From GCA-2733415 sp049614485 (GTDB taxonomy: Bacteria; Bacteroidota; Bacteroidia; Flavobacteriales; Flavobacteriaceae), in the NCBI GenBank assembly GCA_049614485.1, contig JBMZDR010000001.1, positions 1-64,000 on the forward strand: DNA of 64,000 bases, given 5' to 3'. Positions 62,609 through 64,000 of this stretch are shown here, piece by piece. A program made the translations under genes and the position numbers. Under the pieces are notes generated by a model. The model was not told the DNA's origin, did not search any database, and was given only the letters and a program-made list of their open reading frames with translations. Numbering within the stretch: the stretch's first letter is position 1; every line of letters begins with the position of its first letter.

Positions 62609-64000
62609 AAAGATATATTTTAGCTTAATATTTATTTTTTTAGCAATAGCTACTAAAGTAAACGCTCAAGAAGGAAATTATACTGCAGGGAAAAAATATG
62701 TAATAGGAGATATTTCTATTTCTGGAAATACTAGTTTTAACAAACAAACTATTATTTCCTTTTCTGGGTTAAGAAAAGGGCAAGAAGTAATTATTCCCGG
62801 AGAAAAAACAAGTAATGCCATAAAAAAATTGTGGTCTTCAAACTTGTTTAGTGATGTAAATATGTACGTGTCTAAAATAGAAGGTGATACCATTTATTTA
62901 GAAATTGAAGTGCAGGAGTTGGCAAGTTTAAATGAAGTTAACGTTGTTGGTGTTAAAAAATCCAAACGTGAAGAAATTATTAAAGAAAATAAGTTAACTA
63001 AGGGGGTTAAGCTTACCGAAAACCTACTAACAACCACAAAAAATTATTTAGAAACTAAATATGCAAAAGAAGGGTATGTTAATAGTAAAGTTTATCTAAA
63101 TCCAATATCCAAGAAAGATTCTACAGGAAAGGAAGTTGTTAATTTGTTAATTAACGTAGATAAAGGAAAAAAGGTAAAAGTTAGTAGCATTGATTTTACT
63201 GGAAACGAAAGTTTTACATCGAGTAAACTTCGTGGTCAAATGAAAAACACCAAAGAACGTGGTGTAAAAAATCCATTAAGAATACTTAAGCGCTCAAAGT
63301 TTATTGAAAAAAACTACAAAGAAGATTTACAAACTATTGCAGATGCCTATAAAGAAGCAGGGTTTAGAGATGTAGATGTAAAAGGAGGTGATCCTATTAC
63401 AAATGAAGATCAATCGGTGTCTTTAAAAATTGATATTAAAGAAGGTAAAAAATACTATATAGGTAATGTTGATTTTGTAGGGAACACGATATATACAGAT
63501 AGATATTTACAACAAAAACTAGGGCTTTACAGGGGTGATATTTATAATGGTGTTCTTTTAGAAAAGCAAATTGCCGATACTTCAGATCCTGATGCTGATG
63601 ATATTACAAACTTGTATCAAAATAATGGGTATATGTTTTCAAACGTTGTTCCTGTTGAGGTGGGAGTTAGAAATGATACAATTGATTTTGAAATACGTAT
63701 TTCCGAAGGAAAATTAACTCATTTTAAAAACATTACGGTTACAGGAAATGATAAAACAAATGACCATGTTGTTTATCGTGAATTGAGAACAAAACCTGGT
63801 CAAGTATATAGTAAACAAAAAATTATTAGAAGTTTACGTGAGCTTGGACAGATGGGGTTCTTTGATGCTGAGCAGTTAGTGCCACATATTAAAAACCCTA
63901 ACCCAAATGAAGGAACCGTAGATGTTGAGTATTCGGTTGTAGAAAAAGGATCAAGTCAAGTTGAGCTTCAAGGAGGTTTCGGTGGTGGAGGTTTCGTGGG
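62592..64000 (+). CDS. bamA: Outer-membrane protein assembly factor BamA (partial, 3' end beyond window)
   Basis: Start of BamA, which inserts beta-barrel proteins into the outer membrane. A signal peptide (YFSLIFIFLAIATKVNAQ) is followed by POTRA domains; starts such as ISISGNTSFNKQTI, VNVVGVKKSKREEI, IDFTGNESFTSSKL, VDFVGNTIYTDRYL and ITVTGNDKTNDHVV mark five. The reading frame is open to the window end, where the barrel begins (ELQGGFGGGGFVG). The GTG at 62592 is the likely start; a TTG at 62580 is the alternative. Either start lies inside uppS, so the two are translationally coupled. Confidence 0.92.
   Translation, partial: MNNLSKKIYFSLIFIFLAIATKVNAQEGNYTAGKKYVIGDISISGNTSFNKQTIISFSGLRKGQEVIIPGEKTSNAIKKLWSSNLFSDVNMYVSKIEGDTIYLEIEVQELASLNEVNVVGVKKSKREEIIKENKLTKGVKLTENLLTTTKNYLETKYAKEGYVNSKVYLNPISKKDSTGKEVVNLLINVDKGKKVKVSSIDFTGNESFTSSKLRGQMKNTKERGVKNPLRILKRSKFIEKNYKEDLQTIADAYKEAGFRDVDVKGGDPITNEDQSVSLKIDIKEGKKYYIGNVDFVGNTIYTDRYLQQKLGLYRGDIYNGVLLEKQIADTSDPDADDITNLYQNNGYMFSNVVPVEVGVRNDTIDFEIRISEGKLTHFKNITVTGNDKTNDHVVYRELRTKPGQVYSKQKIIRSLRELGQMGFFDAEQLVPHIKNPNPNEGTVDVEYSVVEKGSSQVELQGGFGGGGFV

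Noticed and set aside
1..64000. CRISPR arrays, insertion sequences and integrases
   Set aside because: No regularly spaced repeats, transposase-like frames or terminal inverted repeats were seen.

Overview
The window is a 64 kb, AT-rich, gene-dense stretch of a chromosome from a member of the Bacteroidota, almost certainly family Flavobacteriaceae. The evidence is a T9SS-sorted secreted protein with a C-terminal type A sorting domain, an ECF sigma/FecR/TonB-receptor trio with STN and DUF4974 domains, Bacteroidota-restricted families (DUF3127, DUF4286, DUF4271, DUF4296, DUF4301, DUF6089), and an exonuclease-fused DnaE. The promoters also fit: TTTG, 19 bp, then TAnnTTTG. No plasmid, phage or insertion-sequence genes and no CRISPR array were seen. 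Most of the window is core genome.

Layout. 1-7.0 kb: tRNA-Ser, rimM, rpsP (minus), then alkB-like, dnaE and trxA (plus). 7.0-12.8 kb: a DUF58 protein, a tandem duplication carrying two tRNA-Asp genes and a row of hairpins, then an ECF sigma factor, FecR and TonB-dependent receptor set (minus), the most accessory-looking part. 12.9-19.7 kb: mgtE, rsmA, two small proteins, a TPR protein and a large T9SS-secreted protein (all minus). 19.9-26.3 kb: a PhoB/PhoR-like two-component pair, a convergent glycosyltransferase, trmB, a LysE-type exporter, an alkyltransferase-like protein, Mrp and Nfu, and a retropepsin-like protein. 26.4-31.9 kb: tatD, an acyltransferase, asparaginase and an ExbB/membrane protein/ExbD/ExbD operon. 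31.9-42.5 kb: aat, a short-chain fatty acid transporter, DUF3127, a flavin reductase-like protein, an orphan histidine kinase, HIT, greA, a Rieske-like lipoprotein, arfB, DUF4301, GGGP synthase and a phosphopantetheinyl transferase. 42.6-50.4 kb: ahcY, hemD, a dolichol-phosphate-mannose-synthase-like glycosyltransferase, pyrC, DUF4296, an OmpA-family protein and a 55-residue lipoprotein. 50.4-64 kb: murI, clpX, clpP, tig, a holin-like membrane protein, an SGNH lipoprotein with a FadL-type porin, a hydrolase, pdxJ, then the envelope operon CBS protein-nadK-DUF6089-uppS-bamA, with bamA cut off by the window end.

Functional themes are translation and ribosome maturation (rpsP, rimM, rsmA, trmB, aat, arfB), proteostasis (tig, clpP, clpX), Fe-S handling (Mrp, Nfu), DNA repair (alkB, ATL), and outer-membrane biogenesis and energised transport (ExbBD, TonB receptor, BamA, UppS, OmpA, FadL). 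No convincing new multi-gene system was found. The most unusual items are the duplicated tRNA-Asp/hairpin unit, a DUF3127 protein ending in an SSB-like tail, family members with altered key residues (Mrp, dihydroorotase, ATL, Rieske-like protein, ExbD insertion), hairpins in the leaders of greA and murI, and a probably leaderless dnaE.
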